A stretch of DNA of 64,000 nucleotides from Miniimonas arenae (GCF_006351005.1 NZ_VENP01000005.1:23527-87526), one strand, 5' to 3'; shown: positions 26,105-35,314, numbered from the stretch's first letter. The notes: generated by a model not told the origin, from the letters alone. Translations and numbers: made by a program.

Positions 26105-27714
26105 GCACGGCCGGCGCGGCCCCGCTCGCGATCGACGTCCGCGGTCTCGTGAAGTCCTACGGCGAGCTCGCGGTGCTGCGCGGCGTCGACCTGCGCGTCG
26201 CCCGCGGCACGATCGTGGCGCTGCTGGGCTCGAACGGCGCGGGCAAGACGACGCTCGTGCGGATCCTCGCCACGCTGCTGCGTGCGGACGCCGGCACCGC
26301 GTCGGTCGCGGGGCACGACGTCGTCGCCCGCCCCGACCTCGTGCGCTCCGCGATCAGCCTCGCGGGCCAGGTCGCCGCGGTCGACGAGGTCCTCACGGGC
26401 CGGGAGAACCTCGTGCTCGTGGCGCAGCTGCGGCACCTCGCCGACCCGGCGTCCGTGGCCACCGACCTGCTCGAGCGCTACTCCCTCACCGACGCGGCCG
26501 ACCGGCCCGCCGGCACGTACTCCGGCGGCATGCGGTGCCGGCTCGACCTCGCGATGAGCCTGGTCGGAGAGCCGCCCGTGATCCTGCTGGACGAGCCGAC
26601 CACGGGTCTGGACACGCAGGCCCGGCACGAGGTGTGGCGCGGCGTCCGGGCCCTCGCCGATGCGGGCACCTCCGTGCCTCTCACCACGCAGTACCTCGAG
26701 GAGGCCGAGCAGCTCGCCAGCCGCATCGCGATCCTGCACGACGGCGTCGTCATCGCCGACGGCACGTTCGCCGAGCTGCGCGCGCTCCTGCCGCGGGTCG
26801 AGGTGACCTCCGTGGAGCGGCAGCCCTCCCTCGAGGAGGTCTTCCTCGCACTGATCGGCTCGGGTGGGGCACGATGGCGAGCCGGCCACTCCCTCCGCAG
26901 GGACGCAGCGATGAGCGCCCAGGGCGGGCACGTCGTCGCCGCCACCGTCGACGCCGTCGCCGTCGCCGACACCGTGGTCCTGACGCGTCGCTCGCTGCGG
27001 CACGTCACGCGCAGCCCGGACACGATCATCACGACGGCGGTGCTGCCGATCGCGTTCCTGCTGCTCTTCGTCTTCGTGTTCGGCGGCGCGATCGATCTGG
27101 GGCCGGGCGGCGGGCCGTACGTCGACTACCTCCTGCCGGGGATCCTCGTGATCACGATCGCGCAGAGCGTGAGCTACGCGTCCTACCGGCTGTTCCAGGA
27201 CCTGCAGGGCGGGATCGTCGAGCGGCTGCAGTCGATGCCGATCGCGCGGTCGAGCGTGCTCGCCGCGCACGTGGTGACCTCGCTCGCGGCGACGCTCGTC
27301 TCGCTCGTTCTCGTCGTCGCGCTGGCGCTCGCGATCGGGTTCCGCACGGGGGCGGGCGTGCCCGCGTGGCTCGCCGTCGCAGGCCTGCTCGTGCTGCTCA
27401 CGCTGAGCCTCACGTGGCTGGCGATCCTCGCGGGCGTGTCCGCGCGATCGGTCGACGGCGCGAGCGCGTTCGCCTACCCGCTCATCCTCCTGCCGTTCCT
27501 CAGCTCCGCGTTCGTTCCGACGGCGTCCATGCCCGCGCCTGTGCGCTGGTTCGCGGACCACCAGCCCGTCACGTCGATCGTGGACACCGTGCGAGCGCTG
27601 TTCGCCCAGGAGCCGGTCGGGAGCGAGATCTGGGTCGCCGTCGCCTGGTGCGTGGGCCTGCTCGTGTTGTTCTGGGCGCTGGCCGTGCGGGTCTACCGGC
27701 GCCGCCTGGCCTAG
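26101..27714 (+). CDS. ABC exporter, ATPase and permease read as one ORF (likely frameshift fusion)
   Basis: 537 aa. Residues 1-255 are a DrrA-type ATPase: GSNGAGKTT (Walker A), YSGGMRCRLDLAM (signature), VILLDEPTTGLD (Walker B), EEVFLAL near the usual end. From about residue 271 (ATG 26911, AGGGA upstream) a DrrB/ABC-2 permease follows, with RSLRHVTRSPDTIITTAVLP and six helices. The join is odd: with one G fewer in GGGG at 26866-26869 the ATPase would end GGHDGEPATPSAGTQR at TGA 26912-26914, overlapping the permease ATG (ATGA). So this is probably two coupled genes fused by a +1 insertion. Exports drug-like or lipid substrates under PadR control by inference. Confidence 0.82.
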   Translation: MSTAGAAPLAIDVRGLVKSYGELAVLRGVDLRVARGTIVALLGSNGAGKTTLVRILATLLRADAGTASVAGHDVVARPDLVRSAISLAGQVAAVDEVLTGRENLVLVAQLRHLADPASVATDLLERYSLTDAADRPAGTYSGGMRCRLDLAMSLVGEPPVILLDEPTTGLDTQARHEVWRGVRALADAGTSVPLTTQYLEEAEQLASRIAILHDGVVIADGTFAELRALLPRVEVTSVERQPSLEEVFLALIGSGGARWRAGHSLRRDAAMSAQGGHVVAATVDAVAVADTVVLTRRSLRHVTRSPDTIITTAVLPIAFLLLFVFVFGGAIDLGPGGGPYVDYLLPGILVITIAQSVSYASYRLFQDLQGGIVERLQSMPIARSSVLAAHVVTSLAATLVSLVLVVALALAIGFRTGAGVPAWLAVAGLLVLLTLSLTWLAILAGVSARSVDGASAFAYPLILLPFLSSAFVPTASMPAPVRWFADHQPVTSIVDTVRALFAQEPVGSEIWVAVAWCVGLLVLFWALAVRVYRRRLA

Positions 27715-28382
27715 GCGGTGAGCCAGCGCGCCTCCCGCACCAGCAGGTCGCACCGGGCGGGTGCGTCGTACGACGGTCCGTGGTGCCCGAGCGCGTCGAA
27801 CACGACCCGGCCCCGTGCGTCCTCGCGCGCCCACGCGCTGACGTGCGTGACGCCGTCGTGCACGTGCGTCAGCAGCGGGACCACGTCGGCGTCGCGCTCG
27901 AGCGCGGAGTAGCGCTCCTCGTCGGGCACGTCCACGGCCGTGAGGCCCGCGAGGATCGGGTGCTCGGACGCGGTCGTGAAGTGCGCGGGGCCACGCTCGG
28001 GGTGGAAGGACACGTCCTCGACCCAGTGGCCGCCGAGTGCGGTGCGGTACGCCGGGACGTCGGTGAACGCGTTCGCGGCCCCGTGCACGCCGAGCAGCGG
28101 GACGCCGGTCGCGAGGAGTGCCGTCAGAGCGGCGTGCGCGGCGCGCCACGCGTCGTCCGGAGGGTCGGAGTGCACCCCGCCGCCGGCATCGACGACGAGC
28201 AGGTCCGGTCGCCGCGGCCCGGCGCACACGGCCACGACGGCGTCGGGCACCGTCGGCACGACGTCGACCGCGAGTTCGAGTTCGTTGCGCAGCAGCCGCG
28301 CGATCCGCCCCGAGGTCTCCTCGAACGGGTGCCACGGGTCGGCGTACCGGCCACGGCCGGACAGGACGACGGCGGCACTCAC
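27711..28382 (-). CDS. ThuA-like domain protein
   Basis: 223 aa, cytosolic, class I glutamine-amidotransferase-like fold. LLVVDAGGGVHSDP, PLLGVHGAANAF and GHHGPSYDAPARCDLLVREARWL fit the ThuA family, found with carbohydrate metabolism and of unclear enzymatic role. GTG at 28382 overlaps the stop of the upstream gene by four bases. Its stop and that of the ABC gene share CTAG at 27711-27714. Confidence 0.75.
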   Translation of the reverse strand: MSAAVVLSGRGRYADPWHPFEETSGRIARLLRNELELAVDVVPTVPDAVVAVCAGPRRPDLLVVDAGGGVHSDPPDDAWRAAHAALTALLATGVPLLGVHGAANAFTDVPAYRTALGGHWVEDVSFHPERGPAHFTTASEHPILAGLTAVDVPDEERYSALERDADVVPLLTHVHDGVTHVSAWAREDARGRVVFDALGHHGPSYDAPARCDLLVREARWLTA

Positions 28383-28924
28383 GCGCGCAGCCCGACGGCG
28401 GAGCGCACCTCGCGCTCGAGCTCCTCGCCCGCGCGGTCGATCGCCGCCGTGCGCGTGGCCGCGCCCAGGACCGTGACCTGGCTGGAGAGGTCGCCCGACG
28501 CCGAGCGGCGGACCGCGGCGCGGACCGTGACACCACGGCCGAGGTCACGGGTCTGCACGTGCACGATCGAGGCCTCCACCCGCTCGCGCACGACCTGCGG
28601 GAAGGTGCGCTCGCCGTCGGGCAGCGGGAGGCGGTGCTCGGCGCCGTCGAGCGCGCGCACGAGCAGGGTGGCGCTGTCGGCGAGCCACTCCGCGCCGTCC
28701 GTGAGCTCCCAGGGCACCGTGACCGCCTGGTCCTCGTCGGTCGCCGTGGGGTCCGCCGTCGCGACCATCACGAGGGCGGGGACGGTCGCCGCGGCGGTCC
28801 CGCCGCCTCTCAGGGCGACGCGGGCGAGCACCTTGCCGCCACCGAGCGCCTTGAGGCGCGCATCGGGCACGACGGCGGAGGTCGTCTCGGGCGGGGACGC
28901 GGGGGAGCGGCGCAGCAGACCCAT
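28379..28924 (-). CDS. Conserved protein of unknown function
   Basis: 181 aa, soluble, no signal or membrane segment. I do not recognise a named domain; the middle carries a beta-rich pattern with WELTDGAEWLADSATLLVRA, and the C-terminus is an Ala/Arg/Glu helix. Translation is probably leaderless: TAGCGT on the minus strand (28936-28931) is six bases before ATG 28924. It overlaps the ThuA-like gene by four bases, so the two form an operon. Confidence 0.7.
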   Translation of the reverse strand: MGLLRRSPASPPETTSAVVPDARLKALGGGKVLARVALRGGGTAAATVPALVMVATADPTATDEDQAVTVPWELTDGAEWLADSATLLVRALDGAEHRLPLPDGERTFPQVVRERVEASIVHVQTRDLGRGVTVRAAVRRSASGDLSSQVTVLGAATRTAAIDRAGEELEREVRSAVGLRA

Positions 28925-28930
28925 GGACTC

Positions 28931-28936
28931 ACGCTA
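28931..28936 (-). promoter_or_regulatory. Leaderless -10 for the gene at 28924
   Basis: TAGCGT (minus strand) six bases before the ATG. Confidence 0.6.
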
Positions 28937-28968
28937 GTCCCGGCGTGCCCGGTGCCCCCGACAGACGG

Positions 28969-29042
28969 TGCCCCGTGTGGGGCTTGAACCCACGACCGAC
29001 GGATTATGAGTCCGCTGCTCTGACCGGCTGAGCTAACGGGGC
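28969..29042 (-). tRNA. tRNA with CAT anticodon (elongator Met or Ile2)
   Basis: 74 nt. Acceptor GCCCCGT pairs with ACGGGGC, discriminator A; D-arm TAGCTCAGCCGGTCAGAGC; anticodon CAT at 29008-29006 in CTCATAA; T-arm GTGGGTTCAAGCCCCAC. It is not initiator-like (the acceptor begins with a normal pair). Sequence alone does not separate Met from lysidine-modified Ile2; a lysidine-synthetase identity test is needed. No encoded CCA. Confidence 0.9.
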
Positions 29043-29218
29043 GAGGCGGCTCGCGCCGCCCGTCGATCCTAGTTGCGTCGGTGCTCCGGTTCTGCCATCC
29101 TCCAACGTTCGTCGCCGTCCGGCGGGGTGTCTGACACATCCGGCCGAGAGACGAGATGAGCCCACGCGGGGGTGCCCCGCTCTGGAAGGATCGCCTCGCA
29201 CGCACCTAGGAGGGCACC

Positions 29219-30358
29219 ATGAGCTACCGATTCAACCCCCCGCCCGGATGGCCGACCCCGCCGTCGGACTGGTCCCCGCCCGAGGGGTGGCAGCCCGACC
29301 CCTCCTGGCCCACGCCGCCGCAGGGCTGGCAGTTCTGGGTCGAGGACACGCCCGCCGCCCCGACGACCCCGAGCGCCCCGAGCGCCCCCGTCACGGGTGC
29401 CGCGGCCGGTGCGGCCGCCGGACAGGCGTGGGGTCCGACCGGCGGTGTCGACCCCACCACGCAGATCCCGACCGGCTCGGGCCCGGCGTACCCGCCGGCC
29501 CCCGCCCCGTACTCCGGTGAGACGCAGCAGCTGTCCTTCGGCGCGAGCGGTGCGCCCGTCTACAACCCCGGCGGCTACGCCGGCGGACCCGGTCAGCCGG
29601 GCTCCGGCGTCCCGGGCGGTCCCGGGGGCTCGAGCGGCTTCGGCGGCCCCGGTGGGCCGGGTGAGCCCAAGAAGGGCAAGGGTCCGCTCATCGCGATCAT
29701 CGCCGGTGGCGCCGTCGTCCTCGTCCTGGTGATCGTGCTCCTGGCGAACCTCTTCGGCGGCGGCGACGACGACCCGTCGCCGGCTCCGACCTCGGCCGAC
29801 GCGCCCACCTCGGCCGCTCCCTCCTCGGACGCGCCGTCGGACGAGCCGTCCTCGGCCGCTCCGACGCCGGCCGCCCCGACCTCGGCCGCTCCGACCACCG
29901 CGCCGACGCAGGACGCCCCGGCCGGTGCCACGCCGCCCGCGGGCAGCACGGCCGTCGCGATCGGCGCCCCGTTCGCCGCACCCGGGTTCGACGACGAGGT
30001 GGCGGCGAACGTCACGCTCACCAAGGTGACGTGGGACGCGGAGTGCAACGCGGGCTTCGGCTCGGGGCCCGAGGGCCGCTACATCGGCCTGGAGTTCCAG
30101 GTCGAGGTGCCGGCGGACGCGACCGAGGCGTTCAGCATGAACGGCTACATCGACATGACGCCGTACTCCGACTCCAACAGCCTCGAGCTCGGGGACGACT
30201 CGCTGTTCTGCAACCCGGACAACGCGCTGCCGGACGACATCCAGCCCGGAGCGACCGTCAGCGGCGTGATCGTGCTGGACGTCCCGGCGGAGACGACCTG
30301 GATCGTCTACGACCCGACGTGGGGCCTCTACGACAGCGCGGCCTGGCGCATCGTCTGA
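29219..30358 (+). CDS. Proline-rich single-pass membrane protein with DUF4352-like ectodomain
   Basis: 379 aa. Residues 1-40 have repeated PP-x-GW/PTPP-x-W units ([26 protein letters not shown]). A long Gly/Pro/Ala-rich region follows, then one membrane helix (about residues 160-180, [20 protein letters not shown]), a Ser/Ala/Pro/Thr linker of about 60 residues, and a C-terminal beta domain (about 245-379) with two cysteines, resembling DUF4352 lipoprotein or surface domains. Expected topology: proline-rich part inside, beta domain outside. AGGAGGG precedes ATG at 29219. Its stop overlaps the def start by one base (TGATG). Function unknown. Confidence 0.8.
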   Translation: MSYRFNPPPGWPTPPSDWSPPEGWQPDPSWPTPPQGWQFWVEDTPAAPTTPSAPSAPVTGAAAGAAAGQAWGPTGGVDPTTQIPTGSGPAYPPAPAPYSGETQQLSFGASGAPVYNPGGYAGGPGQPGSGVPGGPGGSSGFGGPGGPGEPKKGKGPLIAIIAGGAVVLVLVIVLLANLFGGGDDDPSPAPTSADAPTSAAPSSDAPSDEPSSAAPTPAAPTSAAPTTAPTQDAPAGATPPAGSTAVAIGAPFAAPGFDDEVAANVTLTKVTWDAECNAGFGSGPEGRYIGLEFQVEVPADATEAFSMNGYIDMTPYSDSNSLELGDDSLFCNPDNALPDDIQPGATVSGVIVLDVPAETTWIVYDPTWGLYDSAAWRIV

Positions 30359-30843
30359 TGCCGCTGCGTGACATCCGCATCGTCGGCGACCCGGTCCTGC
30401 GCACGCCGTGCGCACCGGTCCGGGTCGTCGACGACGGCGTGCGTGCGCTCGTCGCCGACCTCCTCGACACGGTGGACCAGGAGGGCCGGGCCGGCCTCGC
30501 GGCCAACCAGATCGGCGTGAGCCTGCGCGCCTTCTCCTGGAACATCGACGGCGACCTCGGGTACGTGCTCAACCCGCGGATCGTGGAGCTGGGCCAGGAC
30601 GAGGTGCAGGACGGCGACGAGGGCTGCCTCTCGGTGCCGTCCCTGTGGTTCCCGACCCGGCGGGCGTGGTACGCCCGGGCGGTCGGAACGAACCTCGACG
30701 GCGACGAGGTCGTCGTCGAGGGCGAGGGGCTCATGGCCCGGTGCATCCAGCACGAGGTGGACCACCTCGACGGCATGCTCTACCTCGACCGGCTGGACAA
30801 GGACGTGCGCATCAAGGCGATGCGGGCGCTGCGCACGCTGTAG
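30358..30843 (+). CDS. def: Peptide deformylase
   Basis: 161-aa metalloenzyme that removes N-formyl from nascent proteins. The three motifs are GLAANQIGV (normally GxGLAAxQ; here the first Gly position is Ala), DEGCLSVP with the metal cysteine, and [11 protein letters not shown] with the HExxH metal site. ATG at 30358 shares one base with the upstream stop (TGATG), indicating coupling with the membrane protein. The product is short at the C-terminus compared with E. coli Def but complete in the catalytic core. Confidence 0.95.
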   Translation: MPLRDIRIVGDPVLRTPCAPVRVVDDGVRALVADLLDTVDQEGRAGLAANQIGVSLRAFSWNIDGDLGYVLNPRIVELGQDEVQDGDEGCLSVPSLWFPTRRAWYARAVGTNLDGDEVVVEGEGLMARCIQHEVDHLDGMLYLDRLDKDVRIKAMRALRTL

Positions 30844-31020
30844 CAGCCCCCGCCCGCCACGGCCGCTGTGCGAAGTGTGCCCGCGATCAGCACCGAGACC
30901 CCGTTCGGGGGTGCGCGCAGGCCCCGGGTGGGGCATAGTGGTGCCACGCCGTTCGCGCGTGCCGTACCGCCTCGGGCGAGATTCGTTGGGGAAGACGTAT
31001 CTCGAGTGAGGAGGGTCGAC

Positions 31021-31518
31021 ATGCCGGGTACCACCCGCGGTGTTCTTTTCGTGCACTCAGCGCCCCGCGCGCTGTGCCCGCACGTCGAGTGGGCGGCGAC
31101 GTCCGTGCTCGGCGGGCGTCCCGTCGTCGACTGGACGCCGCAGCCCGCCGCGCCCGGCACGATGCGCGCCGAGCTGTCCTGGACCGGCCCCGTCGGCACG
31201 GGCGCGCGGCTGACCTCCGCGCTGCGCGGCTGGGACCACCTGCGCTACGAGGTGACCGAGGAGGCCACCACCACGACCGACGGGTCGCGCTGGTCGCACA
31301 CCCCCGGGCTCGGGATCTTCCACGCGCAGACCGACCGCGTCGGCAACGTCGTCGTCCCCGAGGACCGCATCCGCGCCGCCCTCGTGTACGCCGGCGATCC
31401 CGCGCGGCTCGCCGAGGCGCTCGACCTCGCGCTCGGTCAGGCCTGGGACGACGAGCTGGAGCCGTTCCGCTACGCCGGCGCCGGCGCGCCCGTGCGCTGG
31501 CTGCACCGCGTCGGCTGA
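31021..31518 (+). CDS. DUF3145-family protein
   Basis: 165 aa, soluble, matching the actinobacterial DUF3145 family: TRGVLFVHSAPRALCPHVEW at the start, RLTSALRGWDHLRYEVTEE and RWSHTPGLGIFHAQTDRVGN in the middle. Function unknown. ATG at 31021 has GAGGAGGG eight bases upstream; the open frame extends further 5' without support. In related genomes it lies near fatty-acid genes, as here, where it ends at a perfect hairpin facing fabF. Confidence 0.85.
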   Translation: MPGTTRGVLFVHSAPRALCPHVEWAATSVLGGRPVVDWTPQPAAPGTMRAELSWTGPVGTGARLTSALRGWDHLRYEVTEEATTTTDGSRWSHTPGLGIFHAQTDRVGNVVVPEDRIRAALVYAGDPARLAEALDLALGQAWDDELEPFRYAGAGAPVRWLHRVG

Positions 31519-31550
31519 GGCGCCCGGCCCACCGTTCTCCGACCCTGCCT

Positions 31551-31592
31551 GACGGCGAAGGCCCGGTCCGTACGGACCGGGCCTTCGCCGTC
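31551..31592. terminator. Perfect 42-base palindrome between DUF3145 gene and fabF
   Basis: Arms 31551-31571 and 31572-31592 are perfectly complementary. The outer sequence GACGGCGAAGG...CCTTCGCCGTC is also the outer stem of the hairpin at 37443-37490. Symmetric and placed between two convergent stops, so probably a bidirectional terminator despite lacking T-runs. Confidence 0.85.
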
Positions 31593-31606
31593 GGGCACCT
31601 CGCGCG

Positions 31607-32827
31607 TCAGGCGGTGGTGACCAGCAGGCTCACGTTGTGGCCGCCGAAGCCGAAGGAGTTGTTCAGCGCCGCGATGTCGCCCTCGGGCAGGGGGCGCGGC
31701 GCCGTGGCGACGTCGACGGGCAGGCGCGGGTCCGGCGTCGTGAGGTTGATCGTCGGGGGAGCCACGCGGTCGCGCAGCGCCAGCACCGTGAAGATCGTCT
31801 CGAGCGCGCCGGCGCCGCCGAGCAGGTGCCCGGTCATGGACTTTGTGCCCGATACCACGACGTCGCCCAGCACGCTGTGGATCGCCTCTGCCTCGCCGAT
31901 GTCGCCGGCGGGCGTGGAGGTCGCGTGCGCGTTGGCGTGCACCACGTCCTGCGGCGTGAGGCCGGCGTCGGTGAGCGCGTCGCGCATCGCGCGGGCCTGG
32001 CCGGCGGAGTCCGGGGCGGCGATGTCGCCCGCGTCGGAGCTGAGCCCCGCACCGGCGATCCGGCCGTGCACGCGGGCGCCGCGGGCGCGGGCGTACTCCT
32101 CGCGCTCGAGCACCACGACACCGGCGCCCTCGCCCAGGACGAAGCCGTCACGCGTCTCGTCGTAGGGTCGCGACGCGGTCTCGGGGGAGTCGTTGCGGGT
32201 CGAGAGCGCCTGCATGCGGGCGAAGGCCGCGATCGGCAGCGCGTGGATGCACGCCTCGGTGCCGCCGGCGACCACGACGTCGGCACGACCGGTGGCGATC
32301 ATCTCCTTGGCGTAGGCGATCGCCTCGGCGCCGGAGGCGCACGCGGAGACGGTGGCGTGCGTGCCCGCCTTGGCGCCCAGCTCGATCGAGACGTAGGCGG
32401 CGGAGGAGTTGGGCATGAGCATCGGGACCGTGAGGGGCAGCACGCGGCGCGGGCCGCGCTCCTTGAGCGTGTCCCACGCGTTCATGAGCGTCCAGAGGCC
32501 ACCCAGGCCGGTGCCGATCACGACGCCGAGCCGCAGGCCGTCGACCTCGGGCGTGCCCGCGTCGGCCCACGCCTCGCGCGCCGCGATCATCGCGAGCTGC
32601 GCGGAGCGGTCCATCCGGCGGGTCTCGGGCACCGACAGCACCTCGGCCGGCTCGACGGCGACCTCGGCCGCGAAGCGCACGGGCAGCTCGTAGCGCTCGA
32701 CCCAGTCGTGCTCGAGCGTGGCGGCGCCAGGGGTGCCGGCGAGTGCGGCCGCCCACGTGTCGGCGACGTTCCCGCCGAGCGGCGACGTGGTGCCGAGCCC
32801 GGTCACGACGACGTTCGCGTCACTCAT
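31607..32827 (-). CDS. fabF: Beta-ketoacyl-ACP synthase II
   Basis: 406-aa condensing enzyme that elongates acyl-ACP with malonyl-ACP. The Cys-His-His triad is visible: VSACASGAEA (nucleophile Cys), NAHATSTPAGD, and KSMTGHLLGGAGA; the end NNSFGFGGHN is the usual glycine loop. ATG at 32827 lies after the acpP-fabF hairpin with AGGAGACA upstream. Last gene of fabD-fabH-acpP-fabF, ending at a strong bidirectional hairpin. Confidence 0.96.
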   Translation of the reverse strand: MSDANVVVTGLGTTSPLGGNVADTWAAALAGTPGAATLEHDWVERYELPVRFAAEVAVEPAEVLSVPETRRMDRSAQLAMIAAREAWADAGTPEVDGLRLGVVIGTGLGGLWTLMNAWDTLKERGPRRVLPLTVPMLMPNSSAAYVSIELGAKAGTHATVSACASGAEAIAYAKEMIATGRADVVVAGGTEACIHALPIAAFARMQALSTRNDSPETASRPYDETRDGFVLGEGAGVVVLEREEYARARGARVHGRIAGAGLSSDAGDIAAPDSAGQARAMRDALTDAGLTPQDVVHANAHATSTPAGDIGEAEAIHSVLGDVVVSGTKSMTGHLLGGAGALETIFTVLALRDRVAPPTINLTTPDPRLPVDVATAPRPLPEGDIAALNNSFGFGGHNVSLLVTTA

Positions 32828-32865
32828 CGTTGTCTCCTCGTTCCGAGCGGGTGGTGGGGGACGAC

Positions 32866-32912
32866 GTCGACGGGGCGCCCGGCGCCGCTTCGCGGCCGGA
32901 CGCCCCGTCGAC
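32866..32912 (-). terminator. Intercistronic hairpin between acpP and fabF
   Basis: Outer arms 32866-32877 and 32901-32912 pair over 12 bp; the inside can pair further around a TTCG-containing loop. Lying 29 bases after the acpP stop inside the operon, it may stabilise acpP mRNA or attenuate fabF. Confidence 0.65.
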
Positions 32913-32941
32913 TCACCGCGGCGTGTGCCGCGGGGACGTGC

Positions 32942-33190
32942 TCAGGCCTGGGCGCCGGCGATGAACGAGACGGCGTCGCCCACGGTGACGAGGTTCTTGA
33001 CCTCGTCGTCCGGGATGGTGACGCCGAACTTGTCCTCGGCCTGCGTGACGATCGTCATCATCGACAGCGAGTCGATGTCGAGGTCGTCGGTGAAGGACTT
33101 GTCGAGCTCGACGGAGTCGGCCGGCAGACCGGTCTCCTCGTTCACGATCTCGGCGAGGCCGGCGAGGATCTCCTGCTCGGTGAAAGCCAT
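32942..33190 (-). CDS. acpP: Acyl carrier protein
   Basis: 82-aa acidic four-helix carrier. The phosphopantetheine serine lies in DLDIDSLSMM. Small size, high Asp/Glu content and position between fabH and fabF identify it. ATG at 33190 has AAGGAGA upstream. It carries growing acyl chains as thioesters for FabD/H/F here and FabG/FabI encoded at 57706-59240. Confidence 0.97.
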   Translation of the reverse strand: MAFTEQEILAGLAEIVNEETGLPADSVELDKSFTDDLDIDSLSMMTIVTQAEDKFGVTIPDDEVKNLVTVGDAVSFIAGAQA

Positions 33191-33314
33191 GCTCTTCTCC
33201 TTGGTGCGGGGCGGGGTTCGCCCGGTCGGTTCGATGTGCGGGTCCAGTGTTCCAGCAGTCCGCCGTCGGGAGCGGCAGGCTGCCCGGGGCGGTGGTTCGG
33301 CGCGGGGGAGTGCG

Positions 33315-34343
33315 TCAGGGCAGCAGCACGACCTGCGCCGCGAACGCCATCCCGGCGCCGAAGCCGATCTGCAGCGCGACCTGACCCGAGCGGGCCTGGC
33401 CCTCGCGGAGCAGGCGCTCGGTGGCGAGCGGGATGGAGGCGGCCGAGGTGTTCCCGGTCTCCACGATGTCCCGCGCGACCACGACGTCCTCGCGCAGCCC
33501 GAGGGTCTTCACGAGCTGGTCGGTGATCCGCAGGTTCGCCTGGTGCGGGACGAACACGTCGATGTCGGCCATCGTGAGCCCGGCCGCCTCGACCGCGCGG
33601 CGGGCGATGTCCGGGACGTTCGTGATGACCCACTTGAAGACGCTCGGCCCGTTCTGGCGCAGGGTGGGCCACGTGCCGCCCTGGATGTCCGCGGGCGTGT
33701 CGTTCCCGGTGCCCTCGCGCAGGTTGAGCCAGCTGTCGGTCTGGTAGATGTGGCCGGCGAGCGAGCCGTCCGCGCCCCAGACGGTCGGCCCGATCCCGGG
33801 CACGTCGGCGGGACCCACGACGGCCGCACCGGCGCCGTCGCCCAGCAGGAACGAGATCGACCGGTCGGTCGGGTCGATGAAGTCGCTCATCCGCTCGACG
33901 CCGATCACGAGCACCTTGCGCGCCTGACCCGAGCGCACGAGCGCGTCGGCCTGGCCGATGCCGTAGCAGTAGCCGGCGCACGCCGCGGACACGTCGTACG
34001 CCGCCGCGGGGGTGGCGCCGATCGCGTCGGCCACGCGGGCCGCCAGGGCCGGGGTCTGCTCGAAGTAGGTGACTGTCGACAGGAGGACGACGTCGAGCTC
34101 GTCCGGCGTCGTGCCGGCCATCTCGAGCGCCTCGTTCGCGGCCGCGACCGCCATGTCGAGGATCGTGGTGCTCTCCGCAGCGCGGCGGCGCGTCACGATG
34201 CCGGTGCGCTGGCGGATCCACTCGTCGCTGGAGTCGATCGGCGCGATGATCTCGTCGTTCGGCACCACGCGTTCGCCGCGGAAGCCACCGATCCCGAGGA
34301 TGCGGGTCCCGGCGACCGGCTGGATCGAGGTGAGCTGGGTCAT
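33315..34343 (-). CDS. fabH: Beta-ketoacyl-ACP synthase III
   Basis: 342-aa initiating condensing enzyme that joins an acyl-CoA primer to malonyl-ACP; in actinobacteria the primer is often branched. Triad: DVSAACAGYCYG (Cys), FVPHQANLRI (His), and VETGNTSAASIP (Asn). SSDEWIRQRTGI is the N-terminal FabH signature. ATG at 34343 overlaps the fabD stop by four bases with GGGAGAC upstream, although a longer open frame exists. Confidence 0.96.
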   Translation of the reverse strand: MTQLTSIQPVAGTRILGIGGFRGERVVPNDEIIAPIDSSDEWIRQRTGIVTRRRAAESTTILDMAVAAANEALEMAGTTPDELDVVLLSTVTYFEQTPALAARVADAIGATPAAAYDVSAACAGYCYGIGQADALVRSGQARKVLVIGVERMSDFIDPTDRSISFLLGDGAGAAVVGPADVPGIGPTVWGADGSLAGHIYQTDSWLNLREGTGNDTPADIQGGTWPTLRQNGPSVFKWVITNVPDIARRAVEAAGLTMADIDVFVPHQANLRITDQLVKTLGLREDVVVARDIVETGNTSAASIPLATERLLREGQARSGQVALQIGFGAGMAFAAQVVLLP

Positions 34344-35314
34344 GCGTCTCCCTTGCGTCCCGTCTGTGGGGTCTCGGTCCGGCTCAGCGCGTGCTCGGCG
34401 ACGAGCTCGGCCGCGGCCCCGAGGTCGTCCGGACTCTTGATGGCCACGCGGACCACGTCGGGCAGCGTACGCCGGGCCAGCCCCGTGAGGACGCCGCCGG
34501 GCGCGAGCTCGAGGACTGCGGTCACGCCCCGCTCGGCGAGGGTGGCCTGGCACAGGTCCCAGCGCACGGGCGAGGTGATCTGACGCGCGATCCGGGCGAG
34601 AGCGTCGTGCCGGTCGGTCACGACCTCGCCGTCGGCGTTCGACAGCAGCGGGAGCACCGGGTCGGTGGCCTCCCACGACGCGGCGACCGCCGCGAACGCG
34701 GTGCCGGCGCTCGCCATGAGCGGGGTGTGGAAGGCGCCGGCCACCTGCAGCGGCACGACGCGCGCCTTGGCGGGCGGTGCGGCCACGAGCGCGGCGATCG
34801 CCTCGTGCGTCCCGGCGGCGACGACCTGCCCGCCGCCGTTGACGTTCGCGGGCCACGCGCCGGCGGCCTCGATGGCGGCGGCGACCTCGTCCGGGTCGCC
34901 CCCGAGCACCGCGGCCATGCCGGACGGGTTCTCGGCGGCCGCGCTCGCCATGAGGCGGGCTCGCTCGCCGACGAGCGCGACGGCGGAGGCGTCGGTCAGC
35001 ACGCCGGCCACCGCGGCCGCGGCGAGCTCGCCCACGGAGTGTCCGGCGGCGACGTCGGCGACGTCGGTCGCCGTGGCGTCCAGGCGCGCGAGCAGCTGAC
35101 GGAATGAGAGCAGGGACGCCGCGACGATGAGGGGCTGCGCGATCGCGGTGTCGCGGATGGTGTCCGCGTCGGAGACGGTGCCGTGCGCGAGGAGGTCGAC
35201 ACCGGCCGCCTCGGCGAGCTCGCCGAGCTGGTCGGCGACGCCGGGCAGCTCCAGCCAGGGCGCGAGCATGGCGGGGGTCTGGGCGCCCTGTCCGGGCGCG
35301 AGGATGGCGAGCAC
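34340..35314 (-). CDS. fabD: Malonyl-CoA:ACP transacylase
   Basis: 324 aa. ILAPGQGAQTPAML opens the protein, AAGHSVGELAAAA carries the catalytic serine, and VAGAFHTPLM the catalytic histidine. It loads malonyl groups onto AcpP. GTG at 35314 is the only start before the N-terminal motif; no clear ribosome site, so a leaderless start (CATGCT six bases upstream) is possible. First gene of the fab operon; a palindrome at 35384-35396 lies upstream in the end of the PucR-type gene. Confidence 0.93.
   Translation of the reverse strand: MLAILAPGQGAQTPAMLAPWLELPGVADQLGELAEAAGVDLLAHGTVSDADTIRDTAIAQPLIVAASLLSFRQLLARLDATATDVADVAAGHSVGELAAAAVAGVLTDASAVALVGERARLMASAAAENPSGMAAVLGGDPDEVAAAIEAAGAWPANVNGGGQVVAAGTHEAIAALVAAPPAKARVVPLQVAGAFHTPLMASAGTAFAAVAASWEATDPVLPLLSNADGEVVTDRHDALARIARQITSPVRWDLCQATLAERGVTAVLELAPGGVLTGLARRTLPDVVRVAIKSPDDLGAAAELVAEHALSRTETPQTGRKGDA

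Noticed and set aside
27711..27714. Shared CTAG of two convergent stops as a regulatory site (also 59743-59746)
   Set aside because: Overlapping TAG stops on both strands make CTAG automatically; no further signal is needed.
25743..28937. 1064-residue + frame across the ABC and ThuA-like genes
   Set aside because: It runs out of frame through recognisable domains and has shadow-like composition.
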